DNA from: Candidatus Meridianibacter frigidus
Lineage (GTDB): Bacteria; Vulcanimicrobiota; Vulcanimicrobiia; Vulcanimicrobiales; Vulcanimicrobiaceae
DNA: 64,000 bases
Direction: 5' to 3'
Assembly: GCA_003243975.1 (NCBI GenBank)
Contig: QHBJ01000006.1
Location: forward strand, 1-64,000
This document shows, piece by piece, positions 27,458-36,457 of this stretch. Made by a program: the position numbers and the translations under genes. Position 1 is the stretch's first letter. Each line of letters opens with the position of its first letter. The notes beneath the pieces are model-generated. The model was given only the letters and a program-made list of their open reading frames with translations. It ran no database searches and was not told the origin of the DNA.

Positions 27458-28321
27458 GTGCCGTTAATCTTCGTACCCACGCCGCTAGGCAATTTGCGCG
27501 ACATCACCCTGCGCGCGCTTGACGTGCTGCGCGATTGCGATCTACTAGTGGCCGAGGATTCGCGGGTTGCCCAGCGACTGTTGGCTGCTTTGCAGCTGCC
27601 CGGCAAAGAGATCTGGACGTATCACGACCACAATGCCGCGGCCGCAACGCCGGTCATTCTGCAGCGCGCGCAAGATCGCACGGTCGCGGTGGTTACGGAC
27701 GCCGGTACGCCGGGCATATCGGATCCCGGCGCGCTGCTGGTCGCAAACGCGCGCGCGGCAGGGATTGCGGTGGAAGTCTTGCCCGGCCCCAGCGCCGCAA
27801 TCGGAGCGGCAGTGTTAAGCGGCTTTTCGATGCGGCGGTTTGTGTTCGCCGGGTTCCTCCCGCGCGCGGCGGTCGCGCGCCGAAAAATGCTGAGCGGCGA
27901 CTTTGCTTCGGGCGTTCCGCTCATCTACTATGAATCGCCCCAGCGCATCGTTTCCGCGCTGGCGGATATCGCCGCGCTCGATCCGAGCCGCCGCATCTTC
28001 TTGCTGCGCGAATACACAAAGGTGTACGAACAGCAGGTGTGCGGGACGGCCCAAGAGGTTTGCAGCGCGCTTGAGCAACCGGTGCGTGGTGAGCTTACGT
28101 TGGTCGTCGAGGGAGCGCCGGTTACGTTTTCACCTCCCAGCGAGGCCGAGATCGGCGCACGGATGGACAGAATGCTGAATGAAGGGCGCAGCGTTTCGGC
28201 CATCGCGAAGGCGCTGGCCGACGAGGGGTGTGGCCAACGCCGGCATCTCTATGCGCAAGCGGTGCACCGCAAAACGCAGTGGCAGGGCTCTGCCCAAGCG
28301 CGAAAAACGGCGGACTCATGA
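27458..28321 (+). CDS. rsmI: 16S rRNA (cytidine-1402-2'-O)-methyltransferase
   Basis: 287 residues, a tetrapyrrole-methylase-fold enzyme using SAM. VPTPLGNLRDITLRALDVL, AEDSR, SYHDHN-like TYHDHN, VTDAGTPGISDPG and LPGPSAAIGAAVLSGF are the RsmI signature blocks. Translation begins at GTG 27458. The TGA overlaps the metG ATG (ATGA). Confidence 0.95.
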   Translation: MPLIFVPTPLGNLRDITLRALDVLRDCDLLVAEDSRVAQRLLAALQLPGKEIWTYHDHNAAAATPVILQRAQDRTVAVVTDAGTPGISDPGALLVANARAAGIAVEVLPGPSAAIGAAVLSGFSMRRFVFAGFLPRAAVARRKMLSGDFASGVPLIYYESPQRIVSALADIAALDPSRRIFLLREYTKVYEQQVCGTAQEVCSALEQPVRGELTLVVEGAPVTFSPPSEAEIGARMDRMLNEGRSVSAIAKALADEGCGQRRHLYAQAVHRKTQWQGSAQARKTADS

Positions 28322-29829
28322 CGCGCGGCTTTTACGTCACAACGCCGATCTACTATATTAACGGCAATCCTCACATCGGCCATGCCTACACGACCATCGT
28401 AGCCGATGTTCTCGCGCGCGCCGGCCGAACGCGCGGCGACACGTTCTTTCTTACCGGCACCGACGAGCACGGACAGAAGGTAGCCGACGCAGCCGCCGCC
28501 GCCGGCGTCTCGCCGCAAGAGTGGTGCGACCGTCTGGTTCCAAAATGGCAGAATTTGTTTGGGCGCTTCGACGTATCGTATGACGATTGGATCCGTACCA
28601 CGCAGCCGCGCCACACGGAGAAAGTGCAGCGCGTGTTCGAACGGTTGCGCCGGAGCGGCGACGTCTACCTGGGCAAGTACGAGGGATGGTACTGCGCCAA
28701 CGACGAGACGTTCTGGTTGCAATCAAAACTAATCGACGGACGTTGCCCCAATCCAGAGTGCCGGCGAGAAGTACAGTGGCTCAGCGAAGACGACTGGTTC
28801 TTCCGGCTTTCGAAGTACAACGGCCGGCTACTGGAACATTTCCGCACGCACCCCGAGTGGGTGCGGCCGCGCTCGGCGTACAACGAAATGATGTCCATGC
28901 TGCAAGAGGGACTGGAAGACTTCAGCATCTCGCGCAGCAACTTTGCCTGGGGCATTCCGGTCCCCGACGGCGCGGGCGTTATCTACGTCTGGTTCGACGC
29001 GCTCCTCAACTACATTACCGCCCTAGGCTGGTCCGAGGACGACGAGCGTTTCGCACGTTACTGGCCCGCGAGCGTGCAGCTCATCGGAAAAGAAATTGCG
29101 CGTTTTCACACCATCATCTGGCCGGCGGTGCTCTGGGCGCTGGGCGAACAGCCACCGGAGCTCGTCTACGCGCACGGCTGGATCACACTGGACGGCCAGA
29201 AGATTGGAAAGAGTTTGGGCAATGCGGCCGATGCCTTCGAGTTGGTGGAACGCTTCGGTTCCGATGCCGTGCGGTACTTTCTCTTGCGCGAAGGCCATTT
29301 CGGCAGCGACTTTACCTACTCCGAAGCGAAGATTACGCAGCGCTACAACGATGAACTGGGCAACGACCTCGGCAACCTGTTGCGGCGCGTGCTGGCGATG
29401 CTTGAAAAGTATCGCGACGGCTTGGTGCCGCAGCCCGGATCCTCGGCCATGGGGGAACGCTTCGCGGACTTGCCGGCGCGCGTTCAGATGTTAACCTTTA
29501 ATCTGCAGTTTCGCGATGCGCTGGAGGCGATTTGGGAACTGGTAGCGGCGCTGAATCGCGAGATCGACGAACGCAAACCCTGGACGCTGTACCGGGAAGG
29601 GCGCTCGAGTGAGTTGGATGCACTATTGTACGATCTCTGCGAGGGGCTGCGATGGCTGGCCGTTATGCTTGCGCCCTTTATGCCCGGCAAGTCGGTCCAA
29701 ATGTGGCATCAGCTCGGCCTCGAGGACGGCATCGGCGACGACTGGCAACAGAGTCTGCAATGGGGCACGTTGGCCGCGGGCACGCAAACGGCGCCGGCGC
29801 AGCCGCTCTTTCCGCGCATCGACGCTTGA
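28318..29829 (+). CDS. metG: Methionine--tRNA ligase
   Basis: 503 residues, the short MetRS without a C-terminal dimerisation domain. HIGH appears as PHIGHAY, the KMSKS loop as KIGKSLGN (a conservative variant), and the methionine pocket and zinc-knuckle region include CANDETFW and CPNPECRREV. ATG 28318 overlaps the rsmI stop. The TGA overlaps tatD, so rsmI-metG-tatD is a translationally coupled set. Confidence 0.97.
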   Translation: MTRGFYVTTPIYYINGNPHIGHAYTTIVADVLARAGRTRGDTFFLTGTDEHGQKVADAAAAAGVSPQEWCDRLVPKWQNLFGRFDVSYDDWIRTTQPRHTEKVQRVFERLRRSGDVYLGKYEGWYCANDETFWLQSKLIDGRCPNPECRREVQWLSEDDWFFRLSKYNGRLLEHFRTHPEWVRPRSAYNEMMSMLQEGLEDFSISRSNFAWGIPVPDGAGVIYVWFDALLNYITALGWSEDDERFARYWPASVQLIGKEIARFHTIIWPAVLWALGEQPPELVYAHGWITLDGQKIGKSLGNAADAFELVERFGSDAVRYFLLREGHFGSDFTYSEAKITQRYNDELGNDLGNLLRRVLAMLEKYRDGLVPQPGSSAMGERFADLPARVQMLTFNLQFRDALEAIWELVAALNREIDERKPWTLYREGRSSELDALLYDLCEGLRWLAVMLAPFMPGKSVQMWHQLGLEDGIGDDWQQSLQWGTLAAGTQTAPAQPLFPRIDA

Positions 29830-30647
29830 TGATCGACACGCACGCTCACGTTCACGACAAAGCGTTCGACGACGACCGTGAAGCCATGCTCGAGCGCGCT
29901 CGATCACACGGCATCACGCAGATAATCAGCGTAGGTTGCGATCTCAGCGACAGTGTGCGCGCCTTGGAATGCGCGCTGCGGTACCATCTGTTTGCCAGCG
30001 CCGGCATTCACCCGCACGAAGCCAAGACGGCGCCCCCGATGCTGGAAGCGGCACTTGCGCCTCTGCTCGATGATGCGCACACCGTCGCGGTCGGCGAGTG
30101 CGGGCTGGATTACTACTACGATCATAGCCCCCGCGAAGTACAGCAGCGAGTTCTGCGCGAGCACATCGCGCTCGCCAAAGCGCGCACGCTGCCGCTTATC
30201 TTTCACCAGCGCGATGCCTTCGAAGACTTCACCGCCATCTTGCGCGAGGAACTGGGCGGCGCGCGCGGCGTGGTGCATTGCTTCACGGGAGACACGCACC
30301 AAGCGCGCGTCCTTATCGAAGAATTTGGTCTCTTGCTCGGTATCGGGGGCGTGCTGACGTTCAAGAATGCGCAACCGCTGCGAGATGCCGTGCGCACGGT
30401 CGGCGCAACTCATTGCATCCTGGAAACCGACGCGCCCTATCTGGCGCCCGTTCCGCACCGCGGAACCCGAAACGAGCCCGCATTCGTGGCGCACACCGCC
30501 GCGTACTTCGCGCAGCTCTGCGCACTGTCGCGGGAGGAAGTGGTGTCGGTGACGTCGCGCAATGCGGCCGCGCTCTTCGGGCTTAACCGCCGAATGGACG
30601 CGCGCGCGTCCAGTTTTCCTCGAAACACTGCCTCAGGGTCTGCGTAA
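29829..30647 (+). CDS. tatD: TatD family metal-dependent DNase
   Basis: 272 residues, a TIM-barrel hydrolase. The metal ligands are visible as IDTHAHVHD, SAGIHPHEAK, VAVGECGLDYYYDH, FHQRDAFEDF, GVVHCFTGD and LETDAPYLAP. Relatives are 3'-5' exonucleases or deacylases. The start ATG overlaps the metG TGA. The 3' end overlaps the convergent PLD-like pseudogene by about 65 nt. Confidence 0.94.
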   Translation: MIDTHAHVHDKAFDDDREAMLERARSHGITQIISVGCDLSDSVRALECALRYHLFASAGIHPHEAKTAPPMLEAALAPLLDDAHTVAVGECGLDYYYDHSPREVQQRVLREHIALAKARTLPLIFHQRDAFEDFTAILREELGGARGVVHCFTGDTHQARVLIEEFGLLLGIGGVLTFKNAQPLRDAVRTVGATHCILETDAPYLAPVPHRGTRNEPAFVAHTAAYFAQLCALSREEVVSVTSRNAAALFGLNRRMDARASSFPRNTASGSA

Positions 30648-31372
30648 ACCGCGCGTCGCGGCTGCGCAGGCCCCAGTCGATTGTATCTTCCAGCCCTGCG
30701 GTCGCGTTGGCCGAACTGATCCAGGAAGCGTGCCCGGAGAAGACCATCTTCTCATCGCTTTGCGTCACGCGCATGTCGACACCGCGGTCGCGTAGGCGCT
30801 TCAGCGCCGGCAATTCGCGCGCGGTTGCGTCGCGCGTGGCGACCAGAATCCGAACCGAAACGTTGGCAGCGCGCAACTTGGTGATCGCTGCATAGACGGG
30901 CCCAAAGTAGAACGACTGGCTCGGAATTGACACCGGCGCGTGGGCAGCGAGCGCTTCGTAGAGCAACTCCGTTTCCGCGCGCAGCGCCGTCCGCTTTTGG
31001 GTTGCGAGCGCTGCGGGCTCATGCGCACCGTTGGCTACAACGCCCAAAGCTGCGGCAACGTCGCGGGGTTGCGAATCCTTGACGATCGTGTCGGCACCAT
31101 CATCGGGCCAGTTGCGCTCATCCAAGTATAGCGCCCCGTCGACCACTGCGGCTTTCATGTGCAGCGGTGAGTTACCTGGCTCTTTCGATTCATGCAATGG
31201 AGCATCGGCCCCAAACGACGCAGCGTCTGCACCACGGCGGCATTCTGCTTCGCGAGTTTCCCATCCACGCCGCCGTACGGATGCGCCTCCAGCCGTACCA
31301 AATCTGCGCACCACCCTTGGCCGCAAGTGCGAGTGAATCAAAGACGCGGCCTGGCGAAGGACGTACGCACAT
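30583..31372 (-). pseudogene. Phospholipase D-like protein, broken by two frameshifts
   Basis: The downstream two thirds read as a PLD-like domain protein with degenerate catalytic repeats: SPLHMKAAVVDGALYLDERNW and, later, SGHASWISSANATAG with an Asn-rich turn. The N-terminal third is spread over two other frames. FDSLALAAKGGAQIWYG is followed by EAHPYGGVDGKLAKQNAA, which is followed by ADAPLHESKEPGNS in the final frame. One base is missing at about 31285 and another at about 31215. The protein would be about 260 residues. The apparent ATG is at 31372. Its role, perhaps lipid or nucleic-acid cleavage, is unproven, and the gene is probably not functional as written. Confidence 0.65.
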
Positions 31373-31380
31373 AGGGTTAC

Positions 31381-31416
31381 GCGATGGGCCGCGGCGATGG
31401 GCCGCGGCGATGGCCG
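31381..31416. repeat. 13-bp tandem repeat, about 2.7 copies
   Basis: GCGATGGGCCGCG is repeated exactly at 31381-31393 and 31394-31406, with a partial third copy following. It lies between the PLD-like pseudogene and menG, and contains the in-frame ATG 31410 that could extend MenG. Confidence 0.6.
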
Positions 31417-31505
31417 ACACAACCTCGCCACTCGAAACGACCGAGAGCACCGAGAACCTTACCGACGAAGGTCAGCGCTGCAAAGGCCGGAAAGCCAATG
31501 CCCCG

Positions 31506-32240
31506 ATGTCACTGAGTTCTCCGCCGTCGCAAACCGGCAAGGGCGCCTTCGTGCGCGAGATGTTTGCCGAAATCGCCCCGCGTTACGACGCCGCCAATCG
31601 CGTCATGACCGCTGGCCTTGACGAGGGCTGGCGGCGGCGCGCGATTGCCTTGCTGGCTCCGCCGCGCGGCGGCAGCGTTATCGATCTTTGTTGCGGAACC
31701 GGTGACCTAAGCTTTCATTTGGTTCGAAAAGATCCCACTCTCCACGTCACCGGCGTGGACTTCTGCGAGCCGATGCTGGCCGGCGCGCGAACGCGCGCGC
31801 AACGTGAGGCACGCGGTCGAGGCGTCACGTTCATTGAAGGGGACGTTATGGCCTTAGCATTTCCCGACGCTTCGTTTGACGGCGCAACGATGGGATTCTC
31901 CCTGCGCAATGTGGTCGATATCGATGCAACCCTGCGGGAAATACGACGCGTGCTCAGACCGGGCTCTCGCTTTGTGAACCTCGACGTTTCAAAGGCGCCC
32001 AATCTGCTTTTCAAGCGCCTCTTCGATCTCTATTTCTACCACCTGGTGCCGCTGCTCGGCGGCCTTATCGGTGGCTCGCGCGCGGCGTACACGTACCTGC
32101 CGCACTCGCTGACCAATCATCCTAATGCTCGGGACCTGCAAACGCGATTCGAGCGGGCTGGCTTTGCGAATTGCGGATACAAGCCCCTGATGGGCGGCGC
32201 CATCGCAATTCACTACGGCACGGTGGCCGAACGCCTATGA
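31506..32240 (+). CDS. menG: Demethylmenaquinone methyltransferase
   Basis: 244 residues, a SAM methyltransferase performing the last step of menaquinone (or a step of ubiquinone) synthesis. Motif I is VIDLCCGTGDLS, followed by the UbiE/MenG blocks AFPDASFDGATMGFSLRNV and SRAAYTYLPHSL. I call it MenG because a prenyl synthase follows and no ubiquinone gene is present. ATG 31506 gives a normal length; ATG 31410 would add 32 low-complexity residues. The TGA overlaps the next ATG. Confidence 0.92.
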   Translation: MSLSSPPSQTGKGAFVREMFAEIAPRYDAANRVMTAGLDEGWRRRAIALLAPPRGGSVIDLCCGTGDLSFHLVRKDPTLHVTGVDFCEPMLAGARTRAQREARGRGVTFIEGDVMALAFPDASFDGATMGFSLRNVVDIDATLREIRRVLRPGSRFVNLDVSKAPNLLFKRLFDLYFYHLVPLLGGLIGGSRAAYTYLPHSLTNHPNARDLQTRFERAGFANCGYKPLMGGAIAIHYGTVAERL

Positions 32241-33190
32241 TCCAGCAAACGCGCGCCGAGTTGGATTTGCACGCTCTGGTCGAAGAGTTCTTTGCAACCT
32301 CATTCGCGACGGATAACCCGCTCATAACCGAGGCGGTGCGCCGCATGCTGGCCGCAGGCGGAAAGCGGCTGCGCCCGCGCATCACGCTGCTCAGCGCACA
32401 GAGTTCGGGCGCGAACCCCAGAGAGCACTTGCAGCTCGCGGCGTATATGGAACTCATTCATGTGGCGACCCTGATTCATGACGACGTCGTCGACAGCGCG
32501 CAAACGCGGCGCGGCGTAAATGCGACCGCCGTGGACTTCGGCAACCGCGTCAGCGTGCTGGCCGGCGACTATCTGTTTGCGTGGATATTCAAGCACGTTA
32601 CCTGGGAGTATCCGCCGCCGGTTCCTCACATTCTCTCCGGAACGCTAGCCGAAATCTGCGACGGCGAGGTGCAGCAGTTGCGCGCGCATGGGAACATTGG
32701 GTTGGAGCTTTCCGAATACCTCGAGATCGTGCAGAAGAAAACCGCTTCGCTCTTCGCTGCTTCGGCCCAGTGCGGAGCGATCATGGGCGGAGCGAGGGCC
32801 CAAGACGTGGAAGCGCTGCGCGACTTCGGGCTGTATTTCGGCATCGCGTTTCAAATGCACGACGATCTGCTCGACATGACCGAGGATTCCCGCGTCCTGG
32901 GCAAACCGGCAGGCCACGATTTGGCGGAGCGCAAGGTGAGCATTCCATTAATCCTTGCGCTGAAAGCCGGCGATAGTGAATTTCGAACCGAAGTCGAACG
33001 TTTTTACTCCGGACCAGCCGGAGACGCCGCGCAACCAGTTATCGCGGGAATTGCACGCTGCGGCGGTTTGTCGGCCACCCGGGAGCAGACCGCACGCTAC
33101 GTAAATCGCGCAAAGGTATGTCTGCGTTCGCTTGAAAACTCGGCCGCGCGCGACGGGTTGACCGAGTTGGCGGACTGCCTGCTCGACTAA
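32237..33190 (+). CDS. Long-chain polyprenyl diphosphate synthase
   Basis: 317 residues with the two Asp-rich motifs of trans-prenyltransferases: IHDDVVDSAQTRRG (FARM) and MHDDLLDMTED (SARM), plus GGKRLRP near the N-terminus. The product is probably the quinone side chain (heptaprenyl or octaprenyl), as the gene is coupled to menG by an ATGA overlap. Chain length cannot be read with confidence. Confidence 0.94.
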   Translation: MIQQTRAELDLHALVEEFFATSFATDNPLITEAVRRMLAAGGKRLRPRITLLSAQSSGANPREHLQLAAYMELIHVATLIHDDVVDSAQTRRGVNATAVDFGNRVSVLAGDYLFAWIFKHVTWEYPPPVPHILSGTLAEICDGEVQQLRAHGNIGLELSEYLEIVQKKTASLFAASAQCGAIMGGARAQDVEALRDFGLYFGIAFQMHDDLLDMTEDSRVLGKPAGHDLAERKVSIPLILALKAGDSEFRTEVERFYSGPAGDAAQPVIAGIARCGGLSATREQTARYVNRAKVCLRSLENSAARDGLTELADCLLD

Positions 33191-33202
33191 GAGGGAGAAG
33201 CT

Positions 33203-33505
33203 ATGCACATCGTACCCGTCCTAGGCTGGGCCAGTCCGGAGATCATCGGGATCATCATCATCGGCGGACTCATCCTCTTCGGAGCGGAGAAGCTGCCCAA
33301 GCTCGCGCGCAGCGCGGGGGCTGCCAAGAAAGAGTTCATGATCGGCCAAGCCGAGGCCGACGTCGCCGCCGAAAAGGCGCGCGAAGAAGCGCGCCTGCGG
33401 GCCGAGAACGCGCGCCGCGATCCGATGGACAACGTGGCCGAAAATTCCGGGCTAGGCCAGCAAGTGCCGCCACCCAACCCCGGCAGTGGAACGCAGAGCG
33501 GCTAG
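33203..33505 (+). CDS. tatA: Sec-independent protein translocase component TatA
   Basis: 100 residues: a short N-terminal helix (EIIGIIIIGGLILFGAEKL), an FG hinge, an amphipathic helix (PKLARSAGAAKKEFMIGQ), then a charged tail. This is the TatA/TatE layout. It abuts tatC, so the pair encodes a minimal Tat exporter; no tatB is present. A likely substrate in the window is the Rieske protein. Confidence 0.93.
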   Translation: MHIVPVLGWASPEIIGIIIIGGLILFGAEKLPKLARSAGAAKKEFMIGQAEADVAAEKAREEARLRAENARRDPMDNVAENSGLGQQVPPPNPGSGTQSG

Positions 33506-34252
33506 TTGGACGAAGGCGGGTGGGATCAAAAAGAGATGACGTTTACGGAGCACCTTCGGGAGCTCCGTAAACGTCTCATCATCGCACTGGGAACCATCTT
33601 CGGCCTGGCAGCTCTGCTCTTCTATCCCTCGCGCTTCATCATCCCGTGGCTCATCCACCAATACTTCGGCGGCATCACATTGCACGCGTTCGGACCGGCC
33701 GACGTCATCATTTTGGAACTGAAGTTCTCGGTCTATGCGGCGATCATTATCGGACTGCCAGTCATTCTCTATCAGGTCTGGATGTTCGTCGTGCCCGCCT
33801 TTCATCCCAAAACGCGTCGGCTGGTCTACGCATACGTCGCGCCCTCGTTTATTCTAGCGGCGCTTGGAATCGGCTTTGCGCACTTCTTGGTGTTGCCGCG
33901 CGTCGTGCACGCCCTGATCTCGCAGACGACGCAACTGGCCACGCCCACCTTCGGCATCGAGCAGACGCTCACTTTCCTGATGATACTCCTGGTGCTCTTT
34001 GCACTCATCTTTCAAACGCCGGTCGTCTTGCTGATCCTGGCGCGCATCGGCATCGTTTCGGCAGCGTTTCTCCGCCGCTACCGGCGGCACGCGTTCTTTG
34101 CGTTTTTTGTCTTCGGAGGAATCGTCGCACCCGACGGCAACCCGCTCACCATGGCGCTGCTGGCCGCTCCGATGTACGTCCTCTTCGAAATCAGCATCGC
34201 TATCATCGCACTGCTTGAGAGATCATGGCGACCGCAGAACCTACCGGCATAG
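33506..34252 (+). CDS. tatC: Sec-independent protein translocase TatC
   Basis: 248 residues with six transmembrane helices. TatC landmarks are MTFTEHLRELRKRL near the N-terminus, PLxEE-like cytoplasmic tip residues, YQVWMFVVPAFHPKTRRL and FFVFGGIVAPDGNPLT. Translation may start at TTG 33506, which abuts the tatA stop, or at ATG 33536. A perfect 14-bp hairpin begins 2 nt after that ATG. The 3' end overlaps resB by 28 nt. Confidence 0.93.
   Translation: MDEGGWDQKEMTFTEHLRELRKRLIIALGTIFGLAALLFYPSRFIIPWLIHQYFGGITLHAFGPADVIILELKFSVYAAIIIGLPVILYQVWMFVVPAFHPKTRRLVYAYVAPSFILAALGIGFAHFLVLPRVVHALISQTTQLATPTFGIEQTLTFLMILLVLFALIFQTPVVLLILARIGIVSAAFLRRYRRHAFFAFFVFGGIVAPDGNPLTMALLAAPMYVLFEISIAIIALLERSWRPQNLPA
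33538..33575. repeat. Perfect 14-bp inverted repeat inside the start of tatC
   Basis: GACGTTTACGGAGC (33538-33551) is followed by a 10-nt loop and its exact reverse complement GCTCCGTAAACGTC (33562-33575). The stem is entirely within the first codons of tatC, right after ATG 33536, so the mRNA would form a strong hairpin at the translation start. No T-run follows. Confidence 0.85.
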
Positions 34253-35604
34253 GGTTTAACGTATCGGCGAGGGTGCGCCAGGGGTACGATGACTTCTTGC
34301 GCACGTTCTCTAACGTGCTCTTTGCCGTATGTCTGTTTGTCGTGTGGGGCATTCTCACGCTGCTCGGCGTCGTCATCGCGCAAGGCAAAGATGGGAGCAC
34401 TTACTTCGATTTATACGCAGCACCATTGGCGCGCCTGATCGTTCGTTTGGGCCTCGACAACGTGTACCACAGCACCGCCTACGTCGGCATCATCGGATTG
34501 ATTCTACTTTCCTTGGCGGTCTGCACGTTCAAACGCGTCATTCCGGCCCGCTTGCCCGCGCTGCGCCCCGTCAAAGTCGAGCATCTGACGCTCCACGATA
34601 GCTTCGAGGTTCCTGACGATCCCCAAACCGTCAAAGCAAGCGTCGCGGCATTTTTCGCGCGGCGCGGCTTTCTGGTTCGAAAGCGCGAATTCAACGGTGA
34701 CGAGTGGACGTTTGCTGATCGACACAACTGGGCGCGGCGCGGCGTGCTGGTGGCGCACGTCGGATTCGTGATCATCGCCGCCGGCACGGCCATCTATTGG
34801 GCGCGCGGCTTCTCCGGCGATAAGGCCATTCTTACCGGCCAGACGGCGAGCATCCCGCGCACCGGCGCGGCGCTAACCCTGCGTGATTTCCAGTACCGCA
34901 TCCAGCCGATTCAGACCAAGAGCGGCATGGTCTATCAGCCCGTCGACTACGTTTCCCGCGTTCGCGTGTCCGGCAGCAGCGATCCACCACACGACGCAGT
35001 CATTCGCGTCAATCATCCCATCGACGTGAACGGAACTCTGATTTACCAGTCGTCCTATGGCTTCGGGATGCAGTTTGCAGTACGGCAGTATGGTAAACCG
35101 GTCGGCGGCCTCCCACCGCAAACGCTCAAGGAGGGCGACGCGCTAACGCTGCCGCAAACGACGCGCCAAATTCAATACGCGCAGTTCGTTCCCACCATCG
35201 ACAAGGCCACCGGCGCGGCGACGGCCGATCCGCGAATCAGCAATCCCGGCGTGGTACTGAACGTCTTCGACGACGGGCAGCCCGTGGGTGCGACCCTCGC
35301 TCGGCTGGGCAAGCCGGTCGATTTGGGCGGTGGGTTTTCAATCGTGCCGCAGCGTTACGTCCTCTACAGCGGGCTGCAATACCGCTACGACCCCGGCATT
35401 CCGCTAGTCGGCATCGGCGCGTTCGTGTTGCTGGCGGGTTTGTGCATATCGTTTTACTTACTGCCCGCGCGCTTCTACGTGCGCGTGGAGATCGCGCCGG
35501 ATGGCTCGCGGGTCGGCATGGCAGCCACTACGGTGAAGGGTTCCGATATTTTTGCCGGCGAGTTTGCGGCCCTGACCGCAGCGCTTAAAGAGTCGCGCGC
35601 TTGA
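34225..35604 (+). CDS. resB: Cytochrome c biogenesis protein ResB/Ccs1
   Basis: 459 residues. Helices at the N-terminus (NVLFAVCLFVVWGILTLLG), then FKRVIPARLP, a further helix (GVLVAHVGFVIIAAGTAIY), a large extracytoplasmic domain and a last helix before the C-terminus (VGIGAFVLLAGLCISFYLL) match ResB. With CcsA it forms the system II haem-lyase that attaches haem to c-type cytochromes outside the membrane. It is coupled to ccsA by a TTGA overlap. Confidence 0.93.
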   Translation: MATAEPTGIGFNVSARVRQGYDDFLRTFSNVLFAVCLFVVWGILTLLGVVIAQGKDGSTYFDLYAAPLARLIVRLGLDNVYHSTAYVGIIGLILLSLAVCTFKRVIPARLPALRPVKVEHLTLHDSFEVPDDPQTVKASVAAFFARRGFLVRKREFNGDEWTFADRHNWARRGVLVAHVGFVIIAAGTAIYWARGFSGDKAILTGQTASIPRTGAALTLRDFQYRIQPIQTKSGMVYQPVDYVSRVRVSGSSDPPHDAVIRVNHPIDVNGTLIYQSSYGFGMQFAVRQYGKPVGGLPPQTLKEGDALTLPQTTRQIQYAQFVPTIDKATGAATADPRISNPGVVLNVFDDGQPVGATLARLGKPVDLGGGFSIVPQRYVLYSGLQYRYDPGIPLVGIGAFVLLAGLCISFYLLPARFYVRVEIAPDGSRVGMAATTVKGSDIFAGEFAALTAALKESRA

Positions 35605-36452
35605 ATCAGAACATGTCGTTGGATCAAGTTTTTCTTGTAATTTCGCTCTCGACGTATGCAGTCTCTGCGCTCGCGCTCGTCGCGTACTTCTTCTCGCGAG
35701 ATTCCTGGTTAAAGAATCTCGCGGTCCCTCTGGTGATTGTGGGCTGCGCCTGCCAATTTGCGCAGTTGATCGCGCGCTACGAGCTCACGCACATCTGGCC
35801 GCTGCTCAACTTGTACGGTTCGCTTTCGCTTTTCAGCGCGATGTCGGTCGCCATTTTCATCTTCTTTGCATTTCGCTACCGGCTGTGGTTCGCCGGTGGT
35901 TTTGTGGTGGCGCTCGCTGCCATCTTCCTGGCGTATGGTCTGACGTGGAACGAAGGATCGCTGCCGCCTGTCCCCTCGCTGCAATCCTACTGGGCCAAAA
36001 TTCACGTGCCTATCGTCGTCTCGTCCTATGCAGCGTTCATGGTTGCATCCGTGATCTCCGGAATCTATCTGATCAAGAACTATTTGGGAGCGCGGCCCGG
36101 CCGCGGGCAATTGTGGTTGAACACCATTCCGTCGCTCGCGCAACTAGACGTGCTAACCTATCGCATCGTCGCGGTCGGCCTGCCGCTTCTGACGGTTGGC
36201 ATTATCACGGGCGCGTGGTGGGCCAAAGAGGCGTGGGGCGCGTACTGGCAGTGGGATCCGAAGGAAACCGCCGCGCTATCGCTCTGGATATTCTATGCGG
36301 CCTACATGCATCTGCACACGCGCAACGCCTTTCGCGGAACGTTCAGCGCATGGCTGGGATTGCTGGGCTTTCCGCTGATGCTCTTCGTCTTTCTCATCGT
36401 TAACATCGTCATCGGCGGCCCCGGCATCAGTTTGCACAGCTATAAGATGTAA
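35601..36452 (+). CDS. ccsA: Cytochrome c biogenesis protein CcsA/ResC
   Basis: 283 residues, about eight helices. The WWD haem-handling motif is visible as WGAYWQWDPKETAAL, preceded by an invariant His in the PIVVSSYAAF region and followed by YMHLHTR. It binds haem and, with ResB, transfers it to apocytochrome. Start TTG 35601 overlaps the resB stop; ATG 35613 is the alternative. The target in the window is the fused cytochrome c at 37.8-39.3 kb. Confidence 0.94.
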   Translation: MNQNMSLDQVFLVISLSTYAVSALALVAYFFSRDSWLKNLAVPLVIVGCACQFAQLIARYELTHIWPLLNLYGSLSLFSAMSVAIFIFFAFRYRLWFAGGFVVALAAIFLAYGLTWNEGSLPPVPSLQSYWAKIHVPIVVSSYAAFMVASVISGIYLIKNYLGARPGRGQLWLNTIPSLAQLDVLTYRIVAVGLPLLTVGIITGAWWAKEAWGAYWQWDPKETAALSLWIFYAAYMHLHTRNAFRGTFSAWLGLLGFPLMLFVFLIVNIVIGGPGISLHSYKM

Positions 36453-36457
36453 GGGGG

